A stretch of 64,000 nt of DNA from an uncultured Bacteroidales bacterium (GCA_934699095.1 CAKUVI010000004.1:248001-312000); one strand, 5' to 3'. Shown: positions 53,282-62,516, counted from the first letter of the stretch. Notes: generated by a model from the letters alone, not told the origin. Translations and numbers: made by a program.

Positions 53282-54454
53282 TTATTTGAAAATTTGCACT
53301 GCGCGGTCGAAAATGCCGTTCAGAAATGCTAATGTCATTCCATAATTTGAGATTGGGATGCCGTTTTCGATAGCGGGGCGCAGCCGTTCTTTCAGTTGCT
53401 TGCGTGTCACCATGCACCCACCACATTGGATCACCATCGCGTATTTTCTGATGTCGGTTATTTGGTTTAGGCCTGACACAAACTCAAAATTAAGATTCTT
53501 GCCTGTGAACTTTCGAATCATCCGTGGAAGTTTCACCCGCCCGATGTCTTCGCAGGAAGTGAGATGTGTACATGATTCAAGCATCAGGATTGTGTCACCG
53601 TTATTCAGGTCTTTCAGGTGTGGGGTGCCTTGCAAATAGTGCTCAAAATCGCCTTTTTGTCGGGCTAACACTATGCTGAATCCGGTTAGTGGCACATTGT
53701 CGGGCACAAGTTTCTCTACTTTGTGGAATGCTTGGCTGTCGGTGATAACAAGGCGTGGCGGTGTGTGGCTTTTGAGATATTTTTCGATCTTGTCTTCTTT
53801 CAGTACAATGGCTATCGCATTGTTGTCGAGCACGTCGCGGATAGTCTGCACCTGCGGTAGTATAAGCCTGCCTTCGGGAGCTTCGGAGTCGATGGGTGTT
53901 ACTAACACAACCTCATCGCCTTCTTCCAGAATGTCGCCGAGAAGAGAGTGACTTATGTACGCTGAATCAGGTGTTTTCTCAACAATTTCCTTTAATAAAG
54001 TGGCAATTCCATCTTTGGTAAAAGTGCTGACATTCAGAATGTTGTGATTTTCAAAGATGAAGTTTGGGGTTTTGTAGAGGTCTGATTTGTTATTTACGAT
54101 TATAAAAGGTATGTCATGGTTGTTGAATTCTGTAATCAGCTTATTTTCAGGTGTTTCTATTTTTCCTTCGGTGATCACTAAGATGGCGAGGTCGATGGTT
54201 TTAATTGTTTGGATTGTTTTTTGTATGCGTTTTTTCCCAATCTCCCCTTCGTCGTCGATGCCTGCCGTGTCGATAATCACGCAGGGGCCGATGCCGAAGA
54301 TTTCCATCGATTTGCGTACGGGGTCGGTGGTGGTGCCGGCTGTGCTGTCAACTATTGCCACCTCCTGTCCGGTGATGGCGTTGATGAGGGAGCTTTTGCC
54401 GTTGTTACGCCGCCCGAAAATGCCTATATGTGGTTTGTCGTTCCTGCCTTTCAT
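53282..54454 (-). CDS. hydF: [FeFe] hydrogenase maturation GTPase HydF
   Basis: This 390-residue protein assembles the H-cluster precursor and delivers it to [FeFe] hydrogenase. The N-terminal GTPase has the P-loop GRRNNGKSS (14-22), switch TAGTTTDPV and DTAGIDDEGEIG. The C-terminal part holds the iron-sulfur ligand pattern C-T-H (ESCTHLTSC) and C-x2-C (QCGGCM). hydE, hydG and the hydrogenase are not in the window. It implies an anaerobic, hydrogen-metabolising cell. The -7 box ends only 8 nt before its ATG. Confidence 0.95.
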   Translation of the reverse strand: MKGRNDKPHIGIFGRRNNGKSSLINAITGQEVAIVDSTAGTTTDPVRKSMEIFGIGPCVIIDTAGIDDEGEIGKKRIQKTIQTIKTIDLAILVITEGKIETPENKLITEFNNHDIPFIIVNNKSDLYKTPNFIFENHNILNVSTFTKDGIATLLKEIVEKTPDSAYISHSLLGDILEEGDEVVLVTPIDSEAPEGRLILPQVQTIRDVLDNNAIAIVLKEDKIEKYLKSHTPPRLVITDSQAFHKVEKLVPDNVPLTGFSIVLARQKGDFEHYLQGTPHLKDLNNGDTILMLESCTHLTSCEDIGRVKLPRMIRKFTGKNLNFEFVSGLNQITDIRKYAMVIQCGGCMVTRKQLKERLRPAIENGIPISNYGMTLAFLNGIFDRAVQIFK

Positions 54455-54462
54455 AACGCCGG

Positions 54463-54470
54463 CAAAGATA
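54463..54470 (-). promoter_or_regulatory. -7 promoter box TATCTTTG directly before hydF
   Basis: This consensus box on the minus strand ends 8 nt before the hydF ATG, giving a leader of only a few nucleotides. Confidence 0.55.
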
Positions 54471-54537
54471 CATTTTTATTCAGAAATAGTTGTTTATATT
54501 TTTCTTTGGAAGACAAAAAAATCTCGTGTTTATGGAC

Positions 54538-54545
54538 TATCTTTG
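54538..54545 (+). promoter_or_regulatory. -7 promoter box TATCTTTG for the OmpA-type gene
   Basis: This consensus box lies 31 nt before the ATG at 54577, divergent from hydF. Confidence 0.58.
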
Positions 54546-54576
54546 CAGGTTTAGCATACACTAAGTTTAAATAGAT

Positions 54577-55560
54577 ATGAAAATCAGAAAATACCTTGCA
54601 ATAGCAGTGATCGCGGTGTTGGTTTCCGGATGTGTGACGAAACAGAAGTACAATGAGTTGCAGCTCAAGTATGAACGTTGCCAAGACGAACTGACCTTTA
54701 TGAGTTCTGAAAACCAAAACTGCCAGAAGTCGCAAAAAAATTTGAACGAGCAGCTGTCAGCCATAACCGCCGAAGTCGAGCAGTTGCGTGCCGATACACT
54801 TCGTCTTTACCGCAAGGCAAGAAGCGCCGAGCGTGAATATGAGAAGGCGAAGAAGGACTACGACGACTTGTTGCAGAACTTCGCCACAACATCTTCAAAT
54901 AGCCAAAGTACTATCGACGGCCTGATTGGCGACATTGACAAGTATAAGGATGAGATGGCGGTGAAAGAGAAGATGCTCGCAATGCAGCAGGACTCCCTTG
55001 CAAAGGCGCGCGTTGAACTCTCAATTAAAGAACAGCGCATCAATGAGATGCAGCAAATATTGGCAAAGAAAGACGCAGAAGTGAAAGCCCTGAAAGAGAA
55101 GGTTACCAATGCACTCAAGGGCTTTGAAGGCAGCGGTCTCAATATTCACGAAAAAGACGGGAAAGTATATGTCTCAATGGATGACAAACTGCTCTTCGCG
55201 TCAGGCAGCTGGACAATCAACGAGAAAGGACTGTCCGCTATTAAGAACTTGGCCCAGGTGCTGGAAAATGAACAGGATATCTCTGTTCTTATTGAAGGTC
55301 ACACCGACAATGTACCCTACAGAGGCAGCGGCCAGATCAAAGACAACTGGGATTTAAGCGTAATGCGCGCCACCTCTGTGGTGAAAGCTCTGTTGGAAAA
55401 TGCAAACATCGATCCCAAACGCCTCTCCGCATCAGGTAGAAGCGAGTTTCTGCCATTAGATACCGAGAACACTCCAGAAGCCCGTGCCAAAAACCGCCGT
55501 ACCGAGATCATCCTTGCTCCTAATTTGGACCAATTGATGGATCTTATCAAAAACAATTAA
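54577..55560 (+). CDS. OmpA-family peptidoglycan-binding lipoprotein
   Basis: This 327-residue protein has the lipobox VSGC (Cys19). A long coiled coil (about 25-180) carries NLNEQLSAITAEVEQLRADT and related heptads. A C-terminal OmpA domain (about 200-320) has IEGHTDNVPYRG, NWDLSVMRATSV and RAKNRRTEI, the residues that hold diaminopimelate in peptidoglycan. It would tether the outer membrane to the cell wall. Confidence 0.92.
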   Translation: MKIRKYLAIAVIAVLVSGCVTKQKYNELQLKYERCQDELTFMSSENQNCQKSQKNLNEQLSAITAEVEQLRADTLRLYRKARSAEREYEKAKKDYDDLLQNFATTSSNSQSTIDGLIGDIDKYKDEMAVKEKMLAMQQDSLAKARVELSIKEQRINEMQQILAKKDAEVKALKEKVTNALKGFEGSGLNIHEKDGKVYVSMDDKLLFASGSWTINEKGLSAIKNLAQVLENEQDISVLIEGHTDNVPYRGSGQIKDNWDLSVMRATSVVKALLENANIDPKRLSASGRSEFLPLDTENTPEARAKNRRTEIILAPNLDQLMDLIKNN

Positions 55561-55599
55561 AAAAAATTAAATAAAAGAACAAACGAACCATAAAGTTTT

Positions 55600-55607
55600 T
55601 ATCTTTG
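55600..55607 (+). promoter_or_regulatory. -7 promoter box TATCTTTG for the three-gene cluster
   Basis: This consensus box lies 27 nt before the ATG at 55635 and is the only promoter-like site for the three small genes. Confidence 0.6.
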
Positions 55608-55634
55608 CGGTTCTAAAATGTAATTTTTAATACT

Positions 55635-56066
55635 ATGAGTGAAAATAATGCTTCAAATCCCGAAAAACAGGGATTATTAGACAGAATTCTAAACAAATTC
55701 AAAAAAGCAACCAAGGATGTGTCAGACAAAGTTGAGGACACAATCTCCGATGTAAAGGAATCTGATTTTGGTGAAAAAGTGACCGATGTGGCTAAAAACA
55801 TTAGCGACAAGGCGCAAGACATTATCAAGGATGTAAAAGAGAGCGAATTCGTGGACAAAGTCGGTGATACCGCCGATGCTTTCTTCGAGAAAACCAAATC
55901 AATGGGCAAGGGTGCCGCTGATTTCTGCTCCTCAAAAGTGAAAGGTGCCATCGGAAAAATAGATTTCGAGAAGACTCTTAACACCTTGAAAGAAAAACAG
56001 GAAACTTCAGGTAAGGACCTGTCAAAGGTTATCAATTTCGTCGAAAAACTTCAAAATATCCAGTAG
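55635..56066 (+). CDS. Unknown amphipathic-helix protein, first of a three-gene cluster
   Basis: This 143-residue soluble protein of unknown function has no signal peptide. Residues about 10-110 hold amphipathic helical repeats built on VKESDFGEKVTDVAKNISDK and VKESEFVDKVGDTADAFFEK, a pattern seen in LEA- or YtxH-like proteins. The C-terminus is INFVEKLQNIQ, shared with the next protein. Its stop and the next ATG are 2 nt apart. A stress-protective or membrane-surface role is a guess. Confidence 0.75.
   Translation: MSENNASNPEKQGLLDRILNKFKKATKDVSDKVEDTISDVKESDFGEKVTDVAKNISDKAQDIIKDVKESEFVDKVGDTADAFFEKTKSMGKGAADFCSSKVKGAIGKIDFEKTLNTLKEKQETSGKDLSKVINFVEKLQNIQ
56044..56060 (+). repeat. 17-bp direct repeat, copy 1
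   Basis: AAAAACTTCAAAATATC at the 3' end of the first cluster gene is repeated exactly at 56373-56389 in the second, encoding the shared KLQNI tail. Confidence 0.85.
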
Positions 56067-56068
56067 TC

Positions 56069-56395
56069 ATGGCAAATAACATAGCAACTCAGATCCAAGC
56101 TTTAGCAAAAAACTATAATTTAGACGAATTAATCAACGTTGCCAAGAGCTTTTCGAAGGGCAATATCAGTATGAACGGCCTTGCAGGACTTATCTCGTCA
56201 ATCAAGGCTGCCACACAGTCCAAGGGTCTCCTTTCAGGATTGCTCGGCAATGCAGCGTTGAACAAGTTTGTGGGCTCAGGAGTTCTCCAAAAGTTCAACT
56301 TCGCTGAAGTGCTCAACCTTCTGAAAGGCAATCAAGGCGGCAATGGTGTTGCCAAACTAATAGAATTCGTACAAAAACTTCAAAATATCAAATAA
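56069..56395 (+). CDS. Unknown small protein, second of a three-gene cluster
   Basis: This is a 108-residue soluble protein of unknown function, predicted mostly helical and rich in Gly, Leu and Asn (LLSGLLGNAALNKFVGSG, LNLLKGNQGGNGV). It ends IEFVQKLQNIK, matching the tail of the first cluster protein. There is no signal peptide or transmembrane helix. It is flanked by 2-nt gaps on both sides, so the three genes are translated together. Confidence 0.72.
   Translation: MANNIATQIQALAKNYNLDELINVAKSFSKGNISMNGLAGLISSIKAATQSKGLLSGLLGNAALNKFVGSGVLQKFNFAEVLNLLKGNQGGNGVAKLIEFVQKLQNIK
56373..56389 (+). repeat. 17-bp direct repeat, copy 2
   Basis: This is the exact copy of 56044-56060, at the 3' end of the second cluster gene. 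Confidence 0.85.
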
Positions 56396-56397
56396 TT

Positions 56398-56811
56398 ATG
56401 GCAGAGAATATTTTATCACAATTGCAAAATATATTAAAGGGCTCCTCAATAAACGACATAGTCAAGCAGGCTGAAAGCGCCCTTGGTTCTGATGCAAAGA
56501 ACGGAGGTCTCAAGAATCTGACAAAGGTTTTGAATATGCTCAAGTCTATGCAGGGGGGCAAGCTTCTTGGCAAGTTGGGCAAGATGGCTGGTGTTTCTTC
56601 CCTGATGAGTGCTGCCGAGCAGATGCAGAACTCATCGGAAGACACAGAGGCCCAGGAGAACATGCTTGACGAACTTGACGCAATGGTTGCAGTGGCCATC
56701 GAAGACGGTGTGATAACCGCAGAAGAGGAGAAGATGCTCTCAGAAAGAGCCCAGGCACTCGGCATTGATGTTGAGAAATTCATGTCGGAGGTTCGCGCCA
56801 AATGCGAATAA
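56398..56811 (+). CDS. TerB-like small protein, third of a three-gene cluster
   Basis: This is a 137-residue soluble protein. Residues about 1-70 are helical, with ILSQLQNILKGSS (echoing the LQNI motif of its neighbours) and LNMLKSMQGGKLLGKLG. Residues about 85-137 look like a TerB-type helical domain with acidic surface: DELDAMVAVAIEDGVITAEEE and LGIDVEKF. TerB domains occur in stress-response proteins; the role here is unknown. A terminator follows. Confidence 0.72.
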   Translation: MAENILSQLQNILKGSSINDIVKQAESALGSDAKNGGLKNLTKVLNMLKSMQGGKLLGKLGKMAGVSSLMSAAEQMQNSSEDTEAQENMLDELDAMVAVAIEDGVITAEEEKMLSERAQALGIDVEKFMSEVRAKCE

Positions 56812-56838
56812 ATGTTCCGATTATATTTCATAATTAGC

Positions 56839-56871
56839 AGGGCTGCCAATCCAATGACAGCCCTCTTTTTT
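56839..56871 (+). terminator. Terminator after the three-gene cluster
   Basis: A 7-bp stem AGGGCTG/CAGCCCT (56839-56845, 56858-56864) is followed by a T-run. Confidence 0.78.
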
Positions 56872-56942
56872 TGTCAATTTGCGTCAGGATAATCGAACAA
56901 CAGGCGCGCGTTCTTTTTTTTCTGTTATAACCGCAATTTTTG

Positions 56943-56950
56943 TATCTTTG
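56943..56950 (+). promoter_or_regulatory. -7 promoter box TATCTTTG for metG
   Basis: This consensus box lies 37 nt before the metG ATG. No T-box or riboswitch fold was seen in the short leader. Confidence 0.6.
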
Positions 56951-56987
56951 CAGTTTGTAATAAATTTTGAAGTAAAAAGTTGGATAT

Positions 56988-59036
56988 ATGAAAGATATTA
57001 AGCGTTATACGATAACTTCCGCACTGCCGTATGCAAACGGTCCTGTGCATATAGGGCATCTCGCAGGCGTGTATGTGCCAGCAGACATTTACGCACGCTA
57101 CCTCAGAGACAACGGCAAGGAGGTGCTCTTCATCGGAGGCTCCGATGAACACGGCGTGCCTATCACCATCAAGGCCCGCAAAGAGGGCGTGACACCGCAG
57201 GATATTGTTGACCGTTACCATAACATCATCAAAAATGCTTTCGAGAACCTTGGGATATCCTTCGATATCTATTCCAGGACATCGAATCATACACATCACG
57301 AGACAGCCGCCGAGTTCTTCAAATTCCTATATGATAACGGGAAACTGATAGAGAAGACATCGCAGCAGTATTATGATGAGGAGGCTCACGAGTTCTTGGC
57401 CGACAGGTACATAACCGGCACGTGCCCACACTGCAAAAACGAACATGCCTACGGCGACCAGTGCGAAGTATGCGGTACATCACTAAACGCAACAGACCTG
57501 ATCAACCCGAAGTCGGCTCTTAGTGGCAACACCCCAGTGCTGAAAGAGACAAAGCACTGGTATCTGCCCCTCAATGAATACGAATCATGGCTCAGAGAAT
57601 GGATATTGCAAGGACATAAGGCCGACTGGCGCCCAACAGTGTACGGACAATGCAAGTCTTGGATTGAACAGGGACTCCAGCCGCGCGCCGTCACCCGCGA
57701 CCTCTCCTGGGGCGTGAAGGTGCCTTTGGAAAACGCCGAGGGCAAAGTGCTCTACGTGTGGTTCGATGCCCCTATCGGATATATCTCCGCCACAAAAGAG
57801 TGGGCTGAAGAACACAATACAGATTGGAAACCCTGGTGGCAAGACCAAAATACAAAATTGGTGCACTTCATCGGAAAAGACAACATCGTGTTCCACTGCA
57901 TCATCTTTCCATGTATGTTGAAGGCGCACGGCGGCTACATCCTGCCTGATCAAGTTCCGGCAAACGAATTCCTGAATCTTGAGGGCGACAAGATTTCGAC
58001 CTCCCGCAACTGGGCTGTGTGGGCTCATGAATACGTGGAAAAATTTCCCGGCAAGCAGGACGTTCTCAGATACACCCTCACGTCAATTGCTCCAGAAACC
58101 AAGGATGCAGATTTTACCTGGACAGACTTCCAAGCCAAGAACAATAACGAACTCTTGGCTATCTTCGGTAATTTTGTGAACAGAACAGTGGTTCTCACAC
58201 ATAAATATTACGGCGGAATAGTACCTGAAATGGGCACCCTGTCTGATTACGAGAAGGAGATAATCGAAAAGATGAAACAATATCCTTCCATCATTGGGGA
58301 TGCGATAGAGCATTACAAGTTCCGTGAGGCACAATCAGAACTGATGAACCTCGCCCGACTCGGCAACAAATACCTCACCGACACTGAACCCTGGAAGAAA
58401 CAAAAGGAAAATCCTGAGGTTGTGAAGACTATTCTCCATGTCTCATTGCAGATATGCGCCTCCTTGTCGGTGCTTTGCGAGCCTTTCTTGCCTTTCACAG
58501 CAGCAAAACTCCAAAAAATATTGAATATTAACAATAAAAATTGGCAGGACGGTGGTCGCTGCGACTTATTGAAGGCAGGCAGCCAGCTGAATCCCGCAGA
58601 ATATCTGTTCGAGAAGATAGAAGATGACGTCATTGCCAAGCAGATAGCCGAACTGGAAGCCACTAAAAAGCAAAATGAGACTGACAACGCAGAAGCCGCC
58701 CCTGAAAAGCCCGAAGTGACTTTTGAGGATTTCCAGAAGATGGACATCCGCGTGGTGACTGTGTTAGCCGCCGAGAAAGTTGCAAAAACGAAAAAACTCC
58801 TGAAGCTCAAGGTAAACACTGGTGTTGACACCCGTGAGATCATCTCCGGAATCGCTGAATATTATCAGCCTGAAGATCTCGTGGGGAAGCAGGTTTTGAT
58901 GCTCATCAACCTTGCCCCGAAAAATATCAAGGGCGTGGAATCACATGGCATGGTCCTCATGGCGGAAAACGCTGACGGCGCCCTGTCGCTGATGCAACCC
59001 GAGAAGAAAGTAAAAGAGGGTAGCACTGTCAAATAA
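56988..59036 (+). CDS. metG: Methionyl-tRNA synthetase
   Basis: This 682-residue class I enzyme charges tRNA-Met. The HIGH motif is at 21-24 (GPVHIGHLAG). A zinc knuckle shows CPHCKNEH and CEVCG. The KMSKS-type loop reads KISTS (335-339), a variant common in this phylum. A C-terminal EMAP-II-like tRNA-binding domain (about 575-682, FQKMDIRVVTVLAAEKV) is fused after a Lys/Glu-rich linker. ileS follows after 30 nt. Confidence 0.97.
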   Translation: MKDIKRYTITSALPYANGPVHIGHLAGVYVPADIYARYLRDNGKEVLFIGGSDEHGVPITIKARKEGVTPQDIVDRYHNIIKNAFENLGISFDIYSRTSNHTHHETAAEFFKFLYDNGKLIEKTSQQYYDEEAHEFLADRYITGTCPHCKNEHAYGDQCEVCGTSLNATDLINPKSALSGNTPVLKETKHWYLPLNEYESWLREWILQGHKADWRPTVYGQCKSWIEQGLQPRAVTRDLSWGVKVPLENAEGKVLYVWFDAPIGYISATKEWAEEHNTDWKPWWQDQNTKLVHFIGKDNIVFHCIIFPCMLKAHGGYILPDQVPANEFLNLEGDKISTSRNWAVWAHEYVEKFPGKQDVLRYTLTSIAPETKDADFTWTDFQAKNNNELLAIFGNFVNRTVVLTHKYYGGIVPEMGTLSDYEKEIIEKMKQYPSIIGDAIEHYKFREAQSELMNLARLGNKYLTDTEPWKKQKENPEVVKTILHVSLQICASLSVLCEPFLPFTAAKLQKILNINNKNWQDGGRCDLLKAGSQLNPAEYLFEKIEDDVIAKQIAELEATKKQNETDNAEAAPEKPEVTFEDFQKMDIRVVTVLAAEKVAKTKKLLKLKVNTGVDTREIISGIAEYYQPEDLVGKQVLMLINLAPKNIKGVESHGMVLMAENADGALSLMQPEKKVKEGSTVK

Positions 59037-59066
59037 TCATCATTAAACAAGAAAAATATTAAACAA

Positions 59067-62000
59067 ATGAAATATAACGAATACAAAGGACTTAATCTTC
59101 CCAACTTAGGAGAAGAGATCAGAAAATATTGGGAAGAGCACGATATTTTTTCAAAAAGCTTGTCAACACGTGAGGGTCACGAACGCTTCGTGTTTTTTGA
59201 AGGACCTCCATCAGCAAACGGCATGCCGGGAATTCACCATGTGATGGCCCGCACCATCAAGGATATTATCTGCCGCTATCAGACACTTACAGGAAAGTAT
59301 GTGGGTCGTAAAGGTGGTTGGGACACCCACGGCCTGCCTGTTGAACTCGGTGTTGAGAAAACCCTTGGAATCACTAAAGAAGACATTGGCAAGAAGATCT
59401 CCGTCGAGGATTATAACAAGGCCTGTCGCCGCGAAGTAATGAAATTCAAGGATAAATGGGACGACCTGACCAAAGAGATGGGTTATTGGGTTGACCTCGA
59501 GCGCCCTTATATCACTTTCGACAATAAATACATAGAAACAGTATGGTATCTGCTGTCGGAACTTTACAAGAAAGGGTTGCTTTACAAGGGTTACTCAATA
59601 CAGCCATATTCACCGGCTGCCGGTACTGGTCTAAGCTCCCACGAACTGAACCTCCCTGGTTGCTACCGCGACGTGAAAGATACCACCTGCACAGGACAAT
59701 TCAAAGTGAAAAAGGAACAGAAGGTGTCTCTGCCTTTCGGTCTGAAAGAGGTGCCAGACAACCTTTATTTCCTTGCATGGACCACCACTCCATGGACTCT
59801 GCCGTCAAACACCGCATTGGCTGTAGGTCCTAAGATTGTGTATAATCTCATCGAGACTTTCAACCCATACTCTGGCGACAAAGTGCTGATTGTTATGGCT
59901 AACAGTTTGATACACACATATTTCAAACCTGAATGGGCTGAATTGTCATTCGATGAATACAAACCTGGAGATAAAAACATTCCATATCGTATTCTTGGTG
60001 AAGAGGTAGGAAAGAACCTTGTAGGTCTTGAATATGAGCAACTCATTCCTTACATGCAGCCTGCAGAAGGGGCCTTCCGCGTGATTCCTGGCGACTACGT
60101 GACTACCGAAGACGGTACAGGTATCGTGCACATTGCCCCTACTTTCGGTGCCGACGACAAACGCGTTGCCAATGATGCCGGTATTCCTCCAATGATAGTT
60201 GTTGACAGGAACGGTCAGGAGTGCCCGATGGTTGACAGAACAGGGAAGTTCTTCAAAATTGAAGATCTTGACCCTGAATTTGTGAAAAAGAACGTCAATG
60301 AACCTCTGTATTCAACTGTGGCCGGCAGATTCGTGAAAGAGGCTTATGAGAAAGAAGATGAAAAACACAACGAATCGTTAGACGTATATATCTGTTTGTG
60401 GCTCAAACAAGAGCATAAAGTCTTCAAGATCGAGAAACATACCCATAATTATCCTCACTGTTGGCGTACCGACAAGCCGGTGCTCTACTACCCGCTTGAC
60501 TCTTGGTTTATAAAAACTACAGCCTACAAAGAGCGCATGATTGAGTTGAACAAGACAATCAAGTGGAAACCCGCTGCCACCGGTTCCGGCCGTTTTGGTA
60601 ATTGGTTGGAGAATTTGGTTGACTGGAACCTCTCCCGCTCACGTTTCTGGGGCGTTCCGTTGCCAATCTGGACGACAGAAGATAAAAAAGAGCAGATCTG
60701 CATCGGTTCTATTGAACAGCTTATGGCTGAAATCGAGAAGTCTATAAAGGCTGGCTTCATGACCGAAAACCCATACAAGAACTTCAAAGTCAGCGACATG
60801 TCTCAGGAGAACTATGACAGCATAGATCTTCATAAACCATACGTTGACACTATTGTTTTGGTATCTCCTACAGGACAGAAGATGTACCGCGAGAGCGATC
60901 TCATCGACGTTTGGTTTGATTCAGGTTCAATGCCTTACAGCCAATTGCACTATCCTTTCGAAAACAAAGAGTTCTTTAAGTCCAACTTCCCGGCCGATTT
61001 TATTGCAGAAGGCGTTGACCAAACTCGCGGATGGTTCTTCACGCTGCACGCAATAGCAACCATGCTCTTTGACAGTGTCGCATATAAATCTGTGATTTCC
61101 AATGGCTTGGTTCTCGACAAGAACGGAAATAAGATGTCGAAACGTTTGGGTAACGCAGTTGATCCATTTGAAATCATCAACAAATACGGTCCGGATGCCA
61201 CTCGCTGGTACATGATCACTAACGCTTCGCCATGGGATAACCTCAAATTCGATGAAACCGGTATCGGAGAAGTGCAGCGCAAGTTCTTTGGAACATTGTA
61301 CAACACATATAATTTCTTTGCTCTTTATGCAAATATTGACGGATTTACATACAAGGAAGCCGACATTCCGTTCGAGAAACGTCCTGAAATAGATCGTTGG
61401 ATTCTCTCAGAACTGAACACTTTGGTTAAACATTGTCAAGAGAACTACATTGATTATGAACCTACCAAGGTCGGCCGCGAAATTCAAGATTTCACCGATG
61501 CATACCTCAGCAATTGGTATGTTCGTCTTTGCCGTCGCCGTTTCTGGAAAGGCGAATACACCGAAGACAAGATTTCAGCCTACCAGACTCTCTACACATG
61601 CATGGTCACAATTGCAAAGATAGCTTCCCCGATCGCTCCCTTCTTTATGGACAAACTCTACCAAGACCTTAACAATATCACAGGCAAGGAACCTTTCGAA
61701 TCAGTTCACTTGTCAGATTATCCTGTTGTTAATGAGGAACTTATTGATAAGGAGTTGGAGGAGAGAATGCAACTTGCACAGAAATTCTGCTCAATGGTTC
61801 TCTCTTTGAGAAAGAAAACCAACCTCAAAGTGCGCCAGCCACTCGCCAAGATAATGATCCCTGTTTTAGACGATCATTTCAAACAGCAAATCTCTTTGGT
61901 TCAAGACTTGATTTTGCACGAGGTTAATGTCAAGGAATTGGTGTTTGTAAGCAATGAGGATGGCGTGTTTGTTAAACGTATCAAACCGGACTTCAAGAAA

Positions 62001-62492
62001 TTAGGACCGAAATATGGCAAAATCATGAAGTTGGTTGCTGCCAAGATCACAGGCTTCTCACAAGCTGAAATCGCTCAGTTGGAAAAAGAGGGTGTGATGA
62101 ATTTTGAAATCGAAGGACAACCTGTTGAAATCACCGTTGATGACGTTGAAATCCAAGCCCAGGATATTCCCGGCTGGGTGGTTGCCAATTTCGATGCTCT
62201 TACCGTTGCCTTGGATATAGAAGTTACTGATGAACTGAAAAACGAAGGATATGCGCGTGAGTTCGTGAAACAAATACAAACTTACCGTAAGGACAATAAT
62301 TTTGAGGTTTTAGATAAAATTTCAGTTTATGTTGAAAAAGACAGTGTGGTTACGCCAGCCATCAGAGCTTTTGAATCATATATATGCAACGAAACACTTT
62401 GTACAAGTCTCCAAATAGTAGATAAAGTTGAAAACGCAACTATTTTGGAACTTGACGATGTGAAGGCTAATGTAAAAATTCAAAAACAGTAG
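59067..62492 (+). CDS. ileS: Isoleucyl-tRNA synthetase
   Basis: This 1141-residue class I enzyme charges tRNA-Ile. It shows the HIGH-type motif in PSANGMPGIHHVMART, the editing (CP1) domain with TTPWTLPSN and TEDGTGIVHIAPTFGADD, and KMSKR in NGNKMSKRLGN. A long anticodon-binding C-terminal part lacks a terminal zinc finger, as in the eukaryote-like ileS2 type. It lies between metG and a DUF4340 gene with short gaps on both sides. Confidence 0.96.
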   Translation: MKYNEYKGLNLPNLGEEIRKYWEEHDIFSKSLSTREGHERFVFFEGPPSANGMPGIHHVMARTIKDIICRYQTLTGKYVGRKGGWDTHGLPVELGVEKTLGITKEDIGKKISVEDYNKACRREVMKFKDKWDDLTKEMGYWVDLERPYITFDNKYIETVWYLLSELYKKGLLYKGYSIQPYSPAAGTGLSSHELNLPGCYRDVKDTTCTGQFKVKKEQKVSLPFGLKEVPDNLYFLAWTTTPWTLPSNTALAVGPKIVYNLIETFNPYSGDKVLIVMANSLIHTYFKPEWAELSFDEYKPGDKNIPYRILGEEVGKNLVGLEYEQLIPYMQPAEGAFRVIPGDYVTTEDGTGIVHIAPTFGADDKRVANDAGIPPMIVVDRNGQECPMVDRTGKFFKIEDLDPEFVKKNVNEPLYSTVAGRFVKEAYEKEDEKHNESLDVYICLWLKQEHKVFKIEKHTHNYPHCWRTDKPVLYYPLDSWFIKTTAYKERMIELNKTIKWKPAATGSGRFGNWLENLVDWNLSRSRFWGVPLPIWTTEDKKEQICIGSIEQLMAEIEKSIKAGFMTENPYKNFKVSDMSQENYDSIDLHKPYVDTIVLVSPTGQKMYRESDLIDVWFDSGSMPYSQLHYPFENKEFFKSNFPADFIAEGVDQTRGWFFTLHAIATMLFDSVAYKSVISNGLVLDKNGNKMSKRLGNAVDPFEIINKYGPDATRWYMITNASPWDNLKFDETGIGEVQRKFFGTLYNTYNFFALYANIDGFTYKEADIPFEKRPEIDRWILSELNTLVKHCQENYIDYEPTKVGREIQDFTDAYLSNWYVRLCRRRFWKGEYTEDKISAYQTLYTCMVTIAKIASPIAPFFMDKLYQDLNNITGKEPFESVHLSDYPVVNEELIDKELEERMQLAQKFCSMVLSLRKKTNLKVRQPLAKIMIPVLDDHFKQQISLVQDLILHEVNVKELVFVSNEDGVFVKRIKPDFKKLGPKYGKIMKLVAAKITGFSQAEIAQLEKEGVMNFEIEGQPVEITVDDVEIQAQDIPGWVVANFDALTVALDIEVTDELKNEGYAREFVKQIQTYRKDNNFEVLDKISVYVEKDSVVTPAIRAFESYICNETLCTSLQIVDKVENATILELDDVKANVKIQKQ

Positions 62493-62516
62493 TTTATCAG
62501 CATTTTCCATTAAACA

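Noticed and set aside
57990..58004. KISTS instead of KMSKS in MetG as a possible defect
   Set aside because: This variant is known in methionyl-tRNA synthetases of this phylum, and the rest of the enzyme is intact.
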